This document shows, piece by piece, positions 5,678-6,161 of a stretch of 6,161 nucleotides of DNA. The position numbers and the translations under genes were made by a program. The DNA is from Planctomycetota bacterium (lineage in GTDB: Bacteria; Planctomycetota; UBA11346). The notes beneath the pieces were generated by a model. The model was not told the origin of the DNA, made no database searches, and worked only from the letters and a program-made list of their open reading frames with translations. The DNA lies in contig JACDEN010000181.1 of NCBI GenBank assembly GCA_013816415.1, positions 1 to 6,161 of the forward strand, written 5' to 3'. How positions within the stretch are numbered: position 1 is the stretch's first letter; each line of letters opens with the position of its first letter.

Positions 5678-6161
5678 GGTGTCTCCCATCTTCCGCGTCG
5701 ATCCTGGGGGCTGCCCGGTCACTTGGCGGTACACACGCGACAGCTGGAATTCGTCGGTGAAACCCACCATCGGGGCGATGGAGCGCAGCGGCAGGTTCGA
5801 GCTGACCAGCAGCGCGCGCGCGGCCTCCACCCGCGATTCGCGCACGAAGCGCATCGGCGAACGGCCGGTGATGCGATGGAACATGCGCGCGAAATGGAAC
5901 CGGCTCATGCGCACATGTTCGGCGATGTCCGCGAGGTAGATCGGCTCGATCAGGTGCCTGGTCACATAGGTGCGTACGGCCGCGACCAGAGCGTCCGCGG
6001 GTCCCGGCTCGGCGGTGATGTGCTCGGTCATCAGCGCCAGCAGCAGCGCATCCATCGACGAGTCGCGTGACGGGTGCTGGCCCTTGTGCAGTTCGATCAG
6101 CCATTCCAGGAGCATGCGCATGCGTCCACGGCGATCGGTCGAGACGTGCGGCCATGACAGG
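5669..6161 (-). CDS. AraC-family transcriptional regulator, C-terminal part (5' end outside window)
   Basis: DNA-binding regulator; 163 residues are visible and the frame is open to the right edge. The ATG at 6121 is therefore probably internal: codons before it read on without a stop (LSWPHVSTDRRGR). The C-terminal ~95 residues form an AraC-type double helix-turn-helix. The first is LADIAEHVRMSRFHFARMF with ITGRSPMRFV after it. A linking helix (RVEAARALL) leads to the second, LRSIAPMVGFTDEFQLSRVY, then RQVTGQPPGSTRK. The second motif keeps the GF-x-D-x-x-x-x-SR core, but the usual Phe before SR is Leu and the next Phe is Tyr. The N-terminal effector-binding domain, normally 120-180 residues, lies outside. 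AraC proteins near glycan-degrading genes commonly activate them in response to a sugar. Which genes this one controls cannot be told here, as it is convergent with the SGNH hydrolase and its own promoter is off-window. Confidence 0.92.
   Translation of the reverse strand, partial: LSWPHVSTDRRGRMRMLLEWLIELHKGQHPSRDSSMDALLLALMTEHITAEPGPADALVAAVRTYVTRHLIEPIYLADIAEHVRMSRFHFARMFHRITGRSPMRFVRESRVEAARALLVSSNLPLRSIAPMVGFTDEFQLSRVYRQVTGQPPGSTRKMGDTRG

Noticed and set aside
4048..5760. A 570-codon open frame on the plus strand overlapping the SGNH hydrolase
   Set aside because: The translation is Arg/Gly/His-rich and lacks motifs. The frame at 4079 has signal peptide, GDS, GGND and HP blocks and an anchor tail.
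6119..6121. ATG at 6121 as the start of a short regulator consisting of little more than the DNA-binding domain
   Set aside because: The frame continues without a stop to the window edge, and AraC proteins usually carry a further N-terminal domain, so a truncated view of a longer gene is more likely.
5661..6155. Alternative minus-strand frame overlapping the AraC gene
   Set aside because: No helix-turn-helix or other motif; Arg/Ala/His-rich as expected of an out-of-frame translation. The neighbouring frame has both AraC HTH motifs.

Overview
The window is GC-rich bacterial DNA, densely coding, with five protein genes (two cut by the window edges) and no rRNA, tRNA, CRISPR array or insertion sequence that I can see. 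The protein content suggests a heterotroph that degrades polysaccharide: a Gfo/Idh/MocA dehydrogenase, a large putative lipoprotein glycoside hydrolase with an N-terminal DUF5060-like domain, and a secreted SGNH/GDSL esterase ending in a Ser/Thr/Gly linker, a Cys-Gly motif, one membrane helix and an Arg cluster. This combination is common in Planctomycetota and Verrucomicrobiota/Lentisphaerae-type bacteria, so a PVC-group organism is my best guess. That is inference from gene families, not a marker gene.

Layout: (1) 1-881, plus strand: C-terminal ~290 residues of a Gfo/Idh/MocA oxidoreductase. (2) 945-3236, minus strand, convergent with it: a 763-aa exported glycoside hydrolase. (3) 3237-3476: a divergent intergenic region with paired palindromes, a GC-rich hairpin and a possible promoter for the hydrolase. 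(4) 3477-3869, plus: a 130-aa two-helix membrane protein of unknown function with a Pro-rich tail. (5) 3870-4078: a leader region with small hairpins and a possible 25-codon ORF (3992-4069) that has its own ribosome-binding site. Its stop codon lies in the loop of a hairpin directly before the next gene. (6) 4079-5614, plus: the 511-aa SGNH hydrolase with a C-terminal surface-anchoring tail. (7) 5669 to the right edge, minus, convergent: the DNA-binding C-terminal part of an AraC-family regulator.

Working together (inference): the glycoside hydrolase and the SGNH esterase would act outside the cytoplasm or at the cell surface on a decorated glycan, one cutting the chain and the other removing ester groups. 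The oxidoreductase could process a released sugar in the cytoplasm, and the AraC regulator could sense one. No transporter or other sugar-catabolic gene is visible, so the substrate cannot be named. I found no convincing new defence or mobile system. The least ordinary signals are the leader-ORF/hairpin arrangement before the SGNH gene, the Asn in place of the usual DxxH Asp in that enzyme, and its Cys-type C-terminal anchor.
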